Below are positions 45,158 to 54,534 of a stretch of DNA of 64,000 bases, in pieces. The position numbers and the translations under genes are program-made. Under the pieces are notes generated by a model, which saw only the letters and a list, made by a program, of their open reading frames with translations, ran no database searches and was not told the origin of the DNA. How positions within the stretch are numbered: position 1 is the stretch's first letter; each line of letters begins with the position of its first letter. The stretch is from Pseudomonas sp. TNT3 (lineage in GTDB: Bacteria > Pseudomonadota > Gammaproteobacteria > Pseudomonadales > Pseudomonadaceae): assembly GCF_010095445.2 (NCBI RefSeq), contig NZ_WFGV02000015.1:1-64000 (forward strand), written 5' to 3'.

Positions 45158-46051
45158 TCAGTCCAACGGCACCAGCCATTGTTTTGATGAATGCACCAAT
45201 TGATCGGTCAGTAACCCCAGCAACTGACCGCCATTGCGCCAATGATGCCAGTACAGCGGCACATCGATGGGCTTATCTGGCAACAACTCCACCAAAACAC
45301 CACGCTCCAGTTGCTCGCGCACCTGCAATTCCGGCACCAGCCCCCAGCCAAGACCGGCCTCGGTCAAACGAATGAAGCCTTCGGAGGATGGACATAAATG
45401 GTGTTCGAAACCGCCATCGACCCCCAGCGAAGCCAGGTAGCGGTGCTGCAGGAAATCGTCCGGGCCGAACACCAGCGCCGGGGTTCGGGACAACAATTCG
45501 GCGCGCACGCCTTCGGGAAAATGCCGGGCAATGAACGCCGGGCTGGCCAACGCCCGGTAGCGCATGGCGCCGAGGAGCACGCTGCGCGCACCTGCCACGG
45601 GACGCTCACTGGCACAGACACACGCCGCCACCTCGCCCGCGCGCATGCGCTTGAGCCCCACCGTTTGATCTTCGACCACCAGGTCCAGCAACAGATGTTG
45701 TTGCGCACAAAACTCGCCCACCGCTTCGGCCCACCAGGTGGCCAGGCTGTCAGCGTTCAACGCAATGCGCAGGCGCTCGGGCAGACCTTCTTCATCCAGC
45801 GCCGGCACCAGCGTTTGCAAGTCTCGTTCAAGCAAGCGCACCTGCTGCACATGGTTGAGCAAGCGCCGGCCAATCTCGGTTGGCGCTGGCGGCGTTACCC
45901 GCACCAGCACGGGTTGGCCGACCCGCGCCTCCAGCAGTTTGATGCGCTGCGACACCGCCGATTGCGACAAACCGAGCACTTGAGCGGCGCGCTCGAAACC
46001 GGCCTGCTCGACCACGGCGGCCAAGGCAGAAAGCAATTTATAGTCGAACAT
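45158..46051 (-). CDS. argP: LysR-family regulator ArgP (IciA)
   Basis: This 297-residue LysR regulator (start MFDYKLLSALAAVVEQAGFE, with SQSAVSQRIKLLEARVGQPV in the winged helix) is of the ArgP/LysG class, which senses lysine and arginine and activates a basic amino-acid exporter. The ATG at 46051 has AGGA six bases upstream. It is divergent, across 97 bases, from an ACT-domain gene and a LysE/ArgO-type exporter gene, the expected regulon. In P. aeruginosa the corresponding genes are PA4363-PA4365. Confidence 0.93.
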   Translation of the reverse strand: MFDYKLLSALAAVVEQAGFERAAQVLGLSQSAVSQRIKLLEARVGQPVLVRVTPPAPTEIGRRLLNHVQQVRLLERDLQTLVPALDEEGLPERLRIALNADSLATWWAEAVGEFCAQQHLLLDLVVEDQTVGLKRMRAGEVAACVCASERPVAGARSVLLGAMRYRALASPAFIARHFPEGVRAELLSRTPALVFGPDDFLQHRYLASLGVDGGFEHHLCPSSEGFIRLTEAGLGWGLVPELQVREQLERGVLVELLPDKPIDVPLYWHHWRNGGQLLGLLTDQLVHSSKQWLVPLD

Positions 46052-46148
46052 CAGTTTTCCTAATGAGCGATCAGCATGATTGGTTTTTCTTATACAGCGT
46101 TCACGACGAGAATGACCAGCAAGAACTCTTGAACAGGGAACACTCCAC

Positions 46149-46550
46149 ATGGCTGGCGAAACTTCATTGGCAACACTGCTGCGCAGCATGAGCCCGCAAC
46201 TCAACGCCGGCGAATACGTGTTCTGCACCCTGCGCGACGGTCAGTTGCCAGCAGGACTTGAGATTGTCGGCAGCTTTCGCGAGCAGGAAGGCCTGACGGT
46301 CATTCTGGAAAAGTCCCACGCCGAACGGGCAGGTTTCAGCTTCGATTACGTCGCCGCCTGGATCACCCTCAACGTGCACTCGGCCCTGGAAGCGGTCGGC
46401 CTGACAGCCGCCTTCGCCACTGCCTTGGGCAAGGCCGGGATCAGCTGCAACGTGATTGCCGGCTATTACCACGACCATTTGTTTGTCGGCCAGGCCGATG
46501 CCGAGCGCGCCATGGGCGTGTTGCGGGATCTGGCAGCCAACGCGGAGTAA
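46149..46550 (+). CDS. ACT-domain protein (COG3602 type)
   Basis: This 133-residue cytoplasmic protein is built of ACT-like small-molecule-binding modules (YVFCTLRDGQLPAGLEIVG; SFDYVAAWITLNVHSALEAV; GISCNVIAGYYHDHLFVG). It may bind an amino acid, here perhaps lysine or arginine given its neighbours. It lies six bases upstream of the LysE-type exporter gene in an operon divergent from argP. No catalytic domain is attached. Confidence 0.85.
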   Translation: MAGETSLATLLRSMSPQLNAGEYVFCTLRDGQLPAGLEIVGSFREQEGLTVILEKSHAERAGFSFDYVAAWITLNVHSALEAVGLTAAFATALGKAGISCNVIAGYYHDHLFVGQADAERAMGVLRDLAANAE

Positions 46551-46556
46551 TATTTC

Positions 46557-47159
46557 ATGTGGCAAAGCTATGTAAACGGCCTATTGGTGGCCGCAGGGCT
46601 GATCATGGCGATTGGCACGCAGAACGCCTTTGTACTGGCGCAGAGCTTGCGACGTGAACATCACCTGCCGGTGGCGGCACTGTGCGTGGTGTGCGATGCA
46701 TTGCTCGTGGCCGCAGGGGTCTTCGGCCTGGCGACGGTCCTCGCGCACAACCCGACGCTGCTGGCGGTCGCTCGCTGGGGTGGGGCAGTTTTTCTGATTT
46801 GGTACGGCAGCCTCGCGCTGCGCCGAGCCTGCTCGAAACAGAGCCTGCAACAAGGTGAAAACCAGACGGTGCGCTCACTGCGGGCGGTGATGCTCAGCGC
46901 GCTGGCCGTGACCCTGCTCAACCCGCATGTTTATCTGGATACGGTCCTGCTGATCGGCTCCCTCGGCGCGCAACAGACCGAGCCCGGTGCTTATGTGGTG
47001 GGTGCAGCGAGTGCTTCGTTGCTGTGGTTTTTCACCCTGGCACTGGGGGCTGCGTGGCTCGCACCGTGGCTGGCCCGACCGAGTACCTGGCGAATCCTCG
47101 ACCTGCTGGTGGCGGTGATGATGTTCACCGTAGCCTTTCAACTGATAACCAGCGCCTGA
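46557..47159 (+). CDS. LysE/ArgO-type amino-acid exporter
   Basis: This 200-residue inner-membrane protein has six hydrophobic helices. The LysE family start is clear ([20 protein letters not shown]) and [16 protein letters not shown] is the family's second conserved region. It exports lysine and/or arginine to avoid toxic accumulation. It is regulated by the divergent argP gene in relatives. GGAG lies nine bases before the ATG; it is the second gene of its operon. Confidence 0.93.
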   Translation: MWQSYVNGLLVAAGLIMAIGTQNAFVLAQSLRREHHLPVAALCVVCDALLVAAGVFGLATVLAHNPTLLAVARWGGAVFLIWYGSLALRRACSKQSLQQGENQTVRSLRAVMLSALAVTLLNPHVYLDTVLLIGSLGAQQTEPGAYVVGAASASLLWFFTLALGAAWLAPWLARPSTWRILDLLVAVMMFTVAFQLITSA

Positions 47160-47335
47160 ATATTCCAAACAGCTCTGGAACCTCTATTCCACACAGTTGT
47201 TGCGTGGTTATGCCGCACCCCCGGTGCTATGATCCGATCCGATGCGCCGCAAAGAGTACAAACTCCCCGGCGCTTGTCTGGCCGCCCGTGATCGGCCTTG
47301 CGCTCACCGCAACTGACCTGATTAGGAGAATCATC

Positions 47336-47932
47336 ATGGCTTTCGAATTGCCGCCGCTGCCCTACGCACACGATGCCCTGCAGCCGCACATTTCCAAGGA
47401 AACTCTGGAATACCACCACGACAAGCACCACAACACCTACGTCGTGAACCTGAACAACCTGGTGCCAGGCACCGAGTTCGAAGGCAAAACCCTGGAAGAA
47501 ATCGTCAAATCTTCCTCGGGCGGTATCTTCAACAACGCCGCTCAAGTCTGGAACCACACCTTTTACTGGAACTGCCTGGCGCCAAACGCCGGCGGCCAAC
47601 CAACCGGCGCACTGGCTGAAGCCATCAACACCGCGTTCGGTTCGTTCGACAAGTTCAAGGAAGAGTTCAGCAAAACGTCCATCGGCACCTTCGGTTCCGG
47701 TTGGGGCTGGCTGGTGAAAAAGGCTGACGGTTCCCTGGCCCTGGCCAGCACCATCGGCGCCGGCAACCCGCTGACCAACGGCGACACCCCGCTGCTGACC
47801 TGCGACGTCTGGGAACACGCCTACTACATCGACTACCGCAACGTTCGTCCGAAGTACGTCGAAGCGTTCTGGAACCTGGTCAACTGGAAATTCGTGGCTG
47901 AGCAGTTCGAAGGCAAAACCTTCACCGCTTAA
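47336..47932 (+). CDS. sodB: Iron superoxide dismutase
   Basis: SodB converts superoxide to O2 and H2O2 in the cytoplasm with an Fe centre. The 198-residue sequence starts [20 protein letters not shown]. Metal ligands are H27, H74 ([10 protein letters not shown]), D157 and H161 ([13 protein letters not shown]). The Fe-specific Ala-Gln pattern [12 protein letters not shown] is present, not the Mn pattern. AGGAGA lies six bases before the ATG. Monocistronic, with terminator. Position between the lysE-type gene and bifA matches PA4366. Confidence 0.97.
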   Translation: MAFELPPLPYAHDALQPHISKETLEYHHDKHHNTYVVNLNNLVPGTEFEGKTLEEIVKSSSGGIFNNAAQVWNHTFYWNCLAPNAGGQPTGALAEAINTAFGSFDKFKEEFSKTSIGTFGSGWGWLVKKADGSLALASTIGAGNPLTNGDTPLLTCDVWEHAYYIDYRNVRPKYVEAFWNLVNWKFVAEQFEGKTFTA

Positions 47933-47946
47933 GATCGACACCAGTC

Positions 47947-47977
47947 AAAAAAACCCGGCGTTTAGCCGGGTTTTTTT
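47947..47977 (+). terminator. Terminator after sodB
   Basis: A 13-bp perfect stem (AAAAAAACCCGGC and inverse; loop GTTTA) ends in seven T's, 14 bases after the sodB stop. Confidence 0.95.
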
Positions 47978-48080
47978 ATGGAGTTCAAAAAAGTAAAAGC
48001 ACGTCTATCAGGCACTAATGGTCGGCTTCCCGGCCCCATCATCGAAACCCCACCCACACCAAACCATATCCCCACCGCCC

Positions 48081-48110
48081 CTGCCCCTGCCCTTGCCCTT
48101 GCCCTTGCCC
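48081..48110. repeat. Hexanucleotide microsatellite (YTGCCC)x5
   Basis: Five consecutive six-base units: two CTGCCC followed by three TTGCCC. It lies in the 1.1-kb non-coding region between sodB and bifA. The frames it opens (e.g. 48018-48404) have no other support. Confidence 0.9.
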
Positions 48111-48210
48111 TCCACCACTCAAGGCCGAGCGTTAGCTCGCCTAAACGCTTTTGATCTTGATCCGGCTTTTGATCCACCCGCCCCTTCGGGAGGCCGAGTG
48201 GAGGTGTTCA

Positions 48211-48301
48211 TCTGGGGGTCAGGCGCGAAGCGCCGTGCGGCGAAGCCGCACACATCGAGAGGAGGTCGTCGCGAAGCAGACCGTAGGCGATGCCCCCAGA
48301 T
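48211..48301. repeat. Stem-closed element with three GCGAAGC mini-hairpins
   Basis: TCTGGGGG at 48211 pairs with CCCCCAGA at 48294-48301, closing a 91-base element. Inside are three copies of GCGAAGC (48225-48231, 48240-48246, 48271-48277); the first two are extended by GGC/GCC and GTGCG/CGCAC stems. GCGAAGC is known as an exceptionally stable DNA mini-hairpin. It abuts the leader of the tandem array that follows. Confidence 0.75.
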
Positions 48302-48444
48302 GGACACCGGAGCGAGGGAACACCGAGCTTTAGCGAGGTGCCGTACGCCGGGGCGAGCCTTTTTGGGTACTTTTTTGGCGTTTGAAAAAAGTGCCTCGCC
48401 GTAAGGGCGAAACCCTAAGCAGCCGTTACCGCAGCAATGGATAT
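48302..48444. repeat. Leader cassette shared with the left end of the window
   Basis: Bases 48310-48444 repeat the order of motifs seen at 41-170: GGAGCGAGGGA, GCGAGGTGCCGTACG, CGCCGTAAGGGCGAAACC and GCAATGGATATGTACACC. The two copies differ by substitutions and small gaps. No gene is apparent. Confidence 0.75.
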
Positions 48445-48800
48445 GTACACCTGCAAAAAAAAGGTCGGCTGTCAGGCCGCCATCGCCAGCAGGCTAGCTC
48501 CCACAGGGATCGAGGTACACCTGCAAAAAAGGGTCGGCTGTCAGGCCGCCATCGCCAGCAGGCTAGCTCCCACAGGAGTCGGGGTACATCCGCAAAAAAT
48601 GGGTCCGCTGTCAGGCCGCTCTCGCTGGCAAGCCAGCTCCCACAGGGGTCGGGGTACATCCGCAAAAAATGGGTCGGCTTTCAGGCCGCGATCGCTGGCA
48701 AGCCAGCTCCCACAGGGATCGGGGTACATCCGCTAAAGACTGGTCGGCTATCAGGCCGCCATCGCTGGCAAACCAGCTCCCACAGTGGATCGAGGCATAT
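48445..48800. repeat. Tandem array of five ~70-bp units, each with a REP half
   Basis: Units start at GTACAC/GTACATC: 48445, 48515, 48584, 48654, 48724, and a fading unit at 48795 (GCATAT). Each contains an A-run, GGTCGGCTNTCAGGCC, a CATCGCYRGCAAGC core and AGCTCCCACAG. All units point the same way, unlike the inverted REP doublets elsewhere. It is not a CRISPR array: units are repeats without unique spacers. The frame 48382-49062 through it is a repeat artefact. Confidence 0.85.
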
Positions 48801-49092
48801 CCGCAAGAAGCAGGTCCACCGCCAATTTCGCACAATGAATCCAGCCGCTGCCCCCTTGCCCCAACGCCACACCCGTCTACCATCAAATCAAAGGAAAATA
48901 GTTCTCGCCCCCCCTCAAGTTCAGGGACCCGACTACCGACACAGTACGAATAGGAAAAGACCTCAGACAACCGAAAATCGGCCAAGCTGCAGGCAAAATC
49001 TCCTGTGGATGAATGTCCCTTTGACTGACCTCACCGGATTGCCAATACTCATGGCAACTTGATGCTACCCGCACGGAACAAGGAATAGCCTT
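48801..49092. other. Non-coding stretch before bifA
   Basis: Nothing recognisable is seen here except a GGAAAATAG/CTCCTGTGG-rich tract; no promoter for bifA was confidently found. AAGGA at 49080-49084 is the bifA ribosome-binding site. Confidence 0.4.
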
Positions 49093-51144
49093 TTGAAGCT
49101 GGAACTCAAGAACAGCTTGTCGATGAAGTTGCTCCGGGTCGTGCTCCTGTCGGCATTGATCGTCGGCGTAGTCTTGAGCTGCGCGCAGATCGTGTTCGAT
49201 GCTTATAAAACACGCCAGGCCGTAGCCAATGATGCCGAGCGCATTCTCGACATGTTTCGCGACCCTTCGACCCAGGCCGTCTACAGCCTGGACCGCGAAA
49301 TGGGTATGCAGGTAATCGAAGGGCTGTTTCAGGACGACGCCGTACGCCAGGCTTCCATCGGCCATCCCAACGAAGCCATGCTCGCGCAAAAGTCCCGTGA
49401 CTTGCAGCAGTCCGACAGTCGCTGGCTGACCGACCTGATCCTCGGCAAAGAACGCACCTTCACCACACAATTGGTGGGTCGCGGCCCGTACAGCGAATAT
49501 TACGGCGACCTGAGCATCACCCTCGACACCGCCACCTATGGCCAGGGGTTCATCGTCAGCTCGGTCATCATCTTTATCTCTGGCGTGCTACGCGCATTGG
49601 CCATGGGATTGGTGCTGTACCTGGTCTATCACTGGCTGCTGACCAAACCCCTGTCGCGAATCATCGAACACCTGACTGAAATCAACCCGGATCGCCCCAG
49701 CGCGCACAAGATCCCGCAACTAAAGGGTCACGAGAAAAACGAACTGGGTATCTGGATCAACACCGCCAATCAGTTGCTCGAGTCCATCGAGCGCAATACG
49801 CACCTGCGCCATGAAGCTGAGAACAGCTTGCTGCGCATGTCCCAGTACGACTTCCTCACCGGCTTGCCCAACCGCCAGCAACTTCAGCACCAACTGGACA
49901 AAATCCTGGTCGATGCCGGCAAACTGCAACGACGGGTGGCAGTGCTGTGCGTCGGGCTCGATGACTTCAAAAGCATCAACGAACAATTCAGCTACCAGAC
50001 CGGCGACCAACTGTTGCTCGCCCTGGCGGATCGCCTGCGGGGCCATAGCGGTCGACTCGGCGCCCTCGCCCGTCTTGGCGGCGATCAGTTCGCCCTGGTC
50101 CAGGCCGACATCGAACAGCCTTATGAAGCCGCTGAATTGGCCCAAAGTATTCTCGACGATCTGGAAGCGGCGTTTGCCCTCGATCACCAGGAAATTCGTT
50201 TGCGCGCCACCATCGGAATCACCCTGTTCCCCGAGGACGGCGACAGCACCGAGAAGTTGCTGCAAAAAGCCGAACAGACCATGACGCTGGCCAAGTCCCG
50301 CTCGCGCAATCGGTATCAGTTCTACATCGCCAGTGTCGACACCGAGATGCGCCGTCGTCGCGAACTGGAAAAAGACCTGCGCGACGCCCTGACCCGTGAC
50401 CAGTTCTACCTCGTTTACCAACCACAGATCAGCTACCGGGAAAACCGTGTGGTGGGCGTCGAGGCGCTGATTCGCTGGCAACATCCCGAACATGGGCTGG
50501 TGCCGCCCGACCTGTTCATCCCGTTGGCCGAGCAGAACGGCACCATCATCGCCATTGGTGAATGGGTCCTGGATCAGGCCTGCAAGCAATTGCGCGAATG
50601 GCATGATCAGGGTTTCGCCGATTTGCGCATGGCGGTGAATCTGTCAACGGTGCAGTTGCACCATGCCGAGCTGCCGCGAGTGGTCAACAACCTGCTGCAA
50701 ATGTACCGCCTGCCGCCACGCAGTCTGGAACTGGAAGTTACCGAAACCGGCCTGATGGAAGACATCAGTACCGCCGCCCAACACCTGCTGAGCCTGCGTC
50801 GCTCCGGTGCATTGATTGCGATTGATGACTTCGGCACCGGCTACTCCTCACTCAGCTATCTGAAAAGCCTGCCCCTGGACAAGATCAAGATCGACAAGAG
50901 CTTCGTTCAGGACCTGTTGGACGATGACGACGATGCAACCATCGTCCGGGCGATCATCCAGCTGGGCAAAAGCCTGGGCATGCAGGTCATTGCCGAAGGC
51001 GTGGAAACCGCCGAGCAAGAGGCCTACATCATTTCCGAGGGGTGTCACGAGGGTCAGGGCTATTTCTACAGCAAGCCGCTGCCGGCCCGGGAACTGAGCG
51101 CCTACCTGAAGCAGGCGCAACGCAGTAATGCCGCTATTTTATGA
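49093..51144 (+). CDS. bifA: Cyclic-di-GMP phosphodiesterase BifA
   Basis: This 683-residue inner-membrane enzyme has TM1 (about 12-33), a periplasmic region (34-157), TM2 (about 158-182), a HAMP-like linker, a GGDEF domain whose active site is GGDQF (about 329-333), and an EAL domain (EAL at 457-459; DDFGTGYSSL; KIDKSFV; EGVET). The GGDQF change predicts loss of cyclase activity, while all EAL motifs are present, so it should hydrolyse c-di-GMP. The same GGDQF/EAL layout defines P. aeruginosa BifA (PA4367), which lies next to sodB there too. The start is TTG at 49093 with AAGGA eight bases before. Confidence 0.95.
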   Translation: MKLELKNSLSMKLLRVVLLSALIVGVVLSCAQIVFDAYKTRQAVANDAERILDMFRDPSTQAVYSLDREMGMQVIEGLFQDDAVRQASIGHPNEAMLAQKSRDLQQSDSRWLTDLILGKERTFTTQLVGRGPYSEYYGDLSITLDTATYGQGFIVSSVIIFISGVLRALAMGLVLYLVYHWLLTKPLSRIIEHLTEINPDRPSAHKIPQLKGHEKNELGIWINTANQLLESIERNTHLRHEAENSLLRMSQYDFLTGLPNRQQLQHQLDKILVDAGKLQRRVAVLCVGLDDFKSINEQFSYQTGDQLLLALADRLRGHSGRLGALARLGGDQFALVQADIEQPYEAAELAQSILDDLEAAFALDHQEIRLRATIGITLFPEDGDSTEKLLQKAEQTMTLAKSRSRNRYQFYIASVDTEMRRRRELEKDLRDALTRDQFYLVYQPQISYRENRVVGVEALIRWQHPEHGLVPPDLFIPLAEQNGTIIAIGEWVLDQACKQLREWHDQGFADLRMAVNLSTVQLHHAELPRVVNNLLQMYRLPPRSLELEVTETGLMEDISTAAQHLLSLRRSGALIAIDDFGTGYSSLSYLKSLPLDKIKIDKSFVQDLLDDDDDATIVRAIIQLGKSLGMQVIAEGVETAEQEAYIISEGCHEGQGYFYSKPLPARELSAYLKQAQRSNAAIL

Positions 51145-51156
51145 ACGAAGCATTCC

Positions 51157-51293
51157 CCTGTAGCAGCTGGCGAAGCCTGCGTCCGGCTGCGCAGCAGTCG
51201 CTCTACCTGACACCGAAGTTTGCCTGGATCACCGAGGCACCCGATTTCACGACGGCTTCGACGCCGAACGCAGGCTGCGCCAGCTGCTGCAGG
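51157..51293. repeat. Family E inverted repeat with one decayed arm
   Basis: The left arm (51157-51200) matches the left arm at 34781 base for base over its 44 bases. The right arm (about 51250-51293) is a diverged inverse with several changes. It lies after bifA. Confidence 0.8.
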
Positions 51294-51351
51294 TTTTGTA
51301 TCGCCTGACCTGTCTGTGAATAAGAAATATTTCCACCTACAACCCTTTACA

Positions 51352-51376
51352 CATAATGCGAAAGATTTGCATTATG
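51352..51376 (+). promoter_or_regulatory. Fur-box-like dyad before the imelysin operon
   Basis: CATAATGC (51352-51359), nine bases, GCATTATG (51369-51376) is a perfect AT-rich dyad. ATAATG and CATTAT are the core halves of the Fur consensus GATAATGATAATCATTATC. It lies about 60 bases before the operon's first ATG, and the operon encodes imelysin-like proteins linked to iron. Fur binding is inference from the match. Confidence 0.6.
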
Positions 51377-51434
51377 TCGCAGCTTTGCGCGCTGACAGCG
51401 CCATTCCACCCCCTCTCGAAGCAGGATGTTCGCC

Positions 51435-52790
51435 ATGATTCGTATGCCTCTGGCTACCGCCAGTCTGTTGGCCATCGCTATTTCCCTCGCCGGTTGTGGC
51501 GAAGGCAAAGACAAGAACGCCGCGGCACCAGCGCCGACTCCAGCCGCCAGCACCACCGCTCCAGCCGCCCCGGCTGCTGCACCTGCCGCTGCCGGTAAAG
51601 TCGACGAAGCCGCCGCCAAAGCCGTTGTCGCCCATTACGCCGACATGGTTTTCGCCGTTTACAGCGATGCCGAATCTACTGCGAAAACCCTGCAAACCGC
51701 CGTCGACGCCTTCCTCGCCAAACCGAACGCCGACACCCTGAAAGCCGCCAAGGCGGCCTGGGTCGCCGCTCGCGTTCCGTACCTGCAGAGCGAAGTCTTC
51801 CGCTTCGGCAACACCATCATCGACGACTGGGAGGGTCAGGTGAATGCCTGGCCACTGGACGAAGGCCTGATCGACTACGTCGACAAATCCTACGAACACG
51901 CACTGGGTAACCCGGGCGCGACGGCCAACATCATCGCCAACACCGAAGTTCAGGTCGGCGAAGACAAGATCGACGTGAAGGACATCACCCCGGAAAAACT
52001 CGCCAGCCTGAACGAGCTGGGCGGTTCCGAGGCCAACGTTGCTACCGGCTACCACGCGATCGAATTCCTGCTGTGGGGCCAGGACCTGAACGGCACCGGC
52101 CCTGGCGCGGGCAATCGTCCAGCGTCCGACTACCTGGAAGGCGCCGGCGCTACTGGCGGCCACAACGACCGTCGTCGTGCCTACCTGAAGTCCGTGACCC
52201 AACTGCTGGTCAGCGACCTGGAAGAAATGGTCGGCAACTGGAAGCCGAACGTGGCCGACAACTACCGCGCCACGCTGGAAGCCGAACCGGGTGAATCCGG
52301 CCTGCGCAAAATGCTGTTCGGCATGGGCAGCCTGTCCCTGGGCGAACTGGCGGGCGAGCGCATGAAGGTTTCCCTGGAAGCCAACTCCCCGGAAGACGAA
52401 CACGACTGCTTCAGCGACAACACGCACAATTCCCAGTTCTACGATGCCAAAGGCATTCGTAACGTGTACCTGGGCGAATACACCCGCACGGACGGCACCA
52501 AAATGACTGGCGCAAGCCTGTCGTCCCTGGTGGCCAAAGCCGACCCGGCCGCCGACACCGCGTTGAAAGCCGACCTGGCCGCGACCGAAGCGAAAATGCA
52601 GGTCATCGTTGATCACGCCAACAAAGGTGAGCACTACGACCAACTGATCGCTGCCGGCAACACCGCTGGCAACCAGATCGTCCGCGACGCCATCGCTTCG
52701 CTGGTCAAGCAGACCGGTTCGATCGAAGCCGCCGCTGGCAAACTGGGCATCGGCGACCTGAACCCGGACAACGCTGATCACGAGTTCTGA
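51435..52790 (+). CDS. icmP: Imelysin-family (M75) lipoprotein IcmP
   Basis: This 451-residue lipoprotein has signal and lipobox LAISLAGC, an Ala/Pro-rich linker (about 25-55), then an imelysin (peptidase M75) fold with the GxHxxE signature in ATGYHAIEFLLWG. The P. aeruginosa counterpart (PA4370) was named for insulin cleavage, but the family is now tied to periplasmic iron binding (EfeO-like). ATG 51435 is chosen over 51426 for spacing to GCAGG. First gene of the iron-linked operon behind the Fur-like dyad. A terminator follows before the next gene, which may give partial read-through. Confidence 0.9.
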   Translation: MIRMPLATASLLAIAISLAGCGEGKDKNAAAPAPTPAASTTAPAAPAAAPAAAGKVDEAAAKAVVAHYADMVFAVYSDAESTAKTLQTAVDAFLAKPNADTLKAAKAAWVAARVPYLQSEVFRFGNTIIDDWEGQVNAWPLDEGLIDYVDKSYEHALGNPGATANIIANTEVQVGEDKIDVKDITPEKLASLNELGGSEANVATGYHAIEFLLWGQDLNGTGPGAGNRPASDYLEGAGATGGHNDRRRAYLKSVTQLLVSDLEEMVGNWKPNVADNYRATLEAEPGESGLRKMLFGMGSLSLGELAGERMKVSLEANSPEDEHDCFSDNTHNSQFYDAKGIRNVYLGEYTRTDGTKMTGASLSSLVAKADPAADTALKADLAATEAKMQVIVDHANKGEHYDQLIAAGNTAGNQIVRDAIASLVKQTGSIEAAAGKLGIGDLNPDNADHEF

Positions 52791-52808
52791 TCAACGCTGA
52801 CTGAACAG

Positions 52809-52834
52809 AAAGGCGACCTCCGGGTCGCCTTTTT
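52809..52834 (+). terminator. Terminator after icmP
   Basis: An 8-bp stem AGGCGACC/GGTCGCCT with loop TCCG, followed by TTTT, 20 bases after icmP. Confidence 0.85.
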
Positions 52835-52865
52835 CTTGCCTGATTTTTGCGTGACGCTGATGGCC

Positions 52866-52957
52866 CCATCGCTGGCAAGCCAGCTCCCACAGATTCGTCG
52901 GCGCTCGCAAAACCGGGCACACCACAATCCCTGTGGGAGCTGGCTTGCCAGCGATGG
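52866..52957. repeat. REP doublet, family A, perfect 27-bp arms
   Basis: CCATCGCTGGCAAGCCAGCT.. (52866-52892) and exact inverse (52931-52957), 38-base loop, lie between icmP and the di-heme gene. Confidence 0.9.
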
Positions 52958-53079
52958 CGGCGCCTCGGTCTCACATGAAAACCATGCCCCACATCAACCA
53001 AACGATAATTCCTCTTATTCAATCTCCCGTGCCCTGTTAGACTTTGCGCCCTTGTTTTGCTCGTCTTGCAGGATGTCTG

Positions 53080-54507
53080 ATGCCCTCGCTGCTTCTTCGC
53101 TTGTCCGCACTGTTTCTGGCCCTGGGCCTGAGTGCCTGCGATGACGCCCCGCGTTTTACCAAGGCCGAACCCGGTGAAGCCCGGTCCGGTGGCAGCACGA
53201 CCGTGCGCAAGACCGATCAGAATTCCTTTTCCCTGCCGTCCGCCAATCTGCCGCCCTCCCGGCGGGTGGATTTCAGCGTCGGCAACAGCTTCTTCCGCAA
53301 TCCCTGGGTGATCGCCCCCTCGACCACCACCGCGCGGGATGGCCTCGGCCCGTTGTTCAACACCAACGCCTGCCAGAACTGTCACATCAAGGACGGCCGC
53401 GGTCATCCGCCTGCGCCCGGCGCGTCGAATGCCGTTTCAATGCTTGTACGGCTGTCGATTCCCGATGCACCGGCGTTTGCCAACGTCATCGAGCAACTGG
53501 GGGTGGTTCCCGAGCCCGTCTATGGCGGGCAGTTCCAGGACATGTCAGTGCCCGGCGTGGTCCCGGAAGGCAAGGTGCGTGTCGACTACACGCCGGTGCC
53601 GATTCGCTTCAAGGACGGCACCGAAATCGAGTTGCAAAAGCCGACCCTGCAGATCACTCAGCTCGGCTATGGCCCGATGCACCCCGACACGCGTTTTTCC
53701 GCACGCGTTGCCCCGCCGATGATTGGCCTGGGACTGCTGGAAGCCATTCCCGAATCGGCAATCCTGGCCAATGCCGAGGCTCAGGCGAAAGACAACAAAG
53801 GCGTCAGCGGACGTCCAAACCAGGTCTGGGATGACGCCCAACAGAAAACCGTCCTTGGCCGATTTGGCTGGAAAGCCGGCCAACCGAACCTCAATCAACA
53901 AAATGTTCACGCGTTTTCTGGTGACATGGGCCTCACGACCAGCTTGAGGCCGATTGATGACTGCACCGACACGCAAACCGCTTGCAAGCAGGCCCCCAAC
54001 GGCAACGGTCCCGATGGCGAACCGGAAGTCAGCGACAATATTTTGCGCCTGGTGCTGTTCTACAGCCGCAACCTGGCCGTACCAGCGCGCCGCGATGTCG
54101 GCGCGCCCGAAGTGCTGGCCGGCAAGACCCTGTTTTTCCAGGCCGGCTGCCAGTCCTGTCACACGCCCAAATACACCACTGCCGCCAATGCCGCGGAACC
54201 TGAGCTGGCCAATCAAGTGATTCGCCCGTACAGCGATCTGCTGCTGCATGACATGGGCGAAGGTCTGGCCGATAACCGTACCGAATTCCAGGCCAGTGGC
54301 CGCGAATGGCGTACGCCACCATTGTGGGGCATGGGCCTGACGCAGGCGGTCAGTGGACACACCCGGTTTTTGCATGACGGCCGCGCCCGTAATGCGCTCG
54401 AGGCCGTGCTCTGGCATGGCGGCGAGGCGACAGCGGCGCAGCAACAGGTTTTGTCTTTCAATGCCGAGCAGCGCGCCGCGTTGCTGGCATTTTTGAATTC
54501 CCTTTAA
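53080..54507 (+). CDS. Di-heme oxidoreductase-like (thiol oxidoreductase) c-type cytochrome
   Basis: This 475-residue protein has a lipobox (LALGLSAC) and two CxxCH heme-attachment sites (CQNCHIKDGRG and CQSCHTPKYTT). It belongs to the DUF1111 di-heme family once called thiol oxidoreductase. It should sit on the periplasmic side and pass electrons, perhaps to reduce or oxidise iron for its imelysin partners. It forms a tight unit with the next two genes. AGGA precedes the ATG at 53080. Confidence 0.9.
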   Translation: MPSLLLRLSALFLALGLSACDDAPRFTKAEPGEARSGGSTTVRKTDQNSFSLPSANLPPSRRVDFSVGNSFFRNPWVIAPSTTTARDGLGPLFNTNACQNCHIKDGRGHPPAPGASNAVSMLVRLSIPDAPAFANVIEQLGVVPEPVYGGQFQDMSVPGVVPEGKVRVDYTPVPIRFKDGTEIELQKPTLQITQLGYGPMHPDTRFSARVAPPMIGLGLLEAIPESAILANAEAQAKDNKGVSGRPNQVWDDAQQKTVLGRFGWKAGQPNLNQQNVHAFSGDMGLTTSLRPIDDCTDTQTACKQAPNGNGPDGEPEVSDNILRLVLFYSRNLAVPARRDVGAPEVLAGKTLFFQAGCQSCHTPKYTTAANAAEPELANQVIRPYSDLLLHDMGEGLADNRTEFQASGREWRTPPLWGMGLTQAVSGHTRFLHDGRARNALEAVLWHGGEATAAQQQVLSFNAEQRAALLAFLNSL

Positions 54508-54534
54508 TACGCGTTCAATCAGCGGGAGCCCTAC

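Noticed and set aside
48445..48800. Possible CRISPR array
   Set aside because: Units are near-identical along their full ~70 bp, without unique spacers, and no cas gene is near.
48382..49062. 226-codon frame through the tandem array
   Set aside because: It translates the ~70-bp repeat unit over and over; no ribosome-binding site of note, no family.
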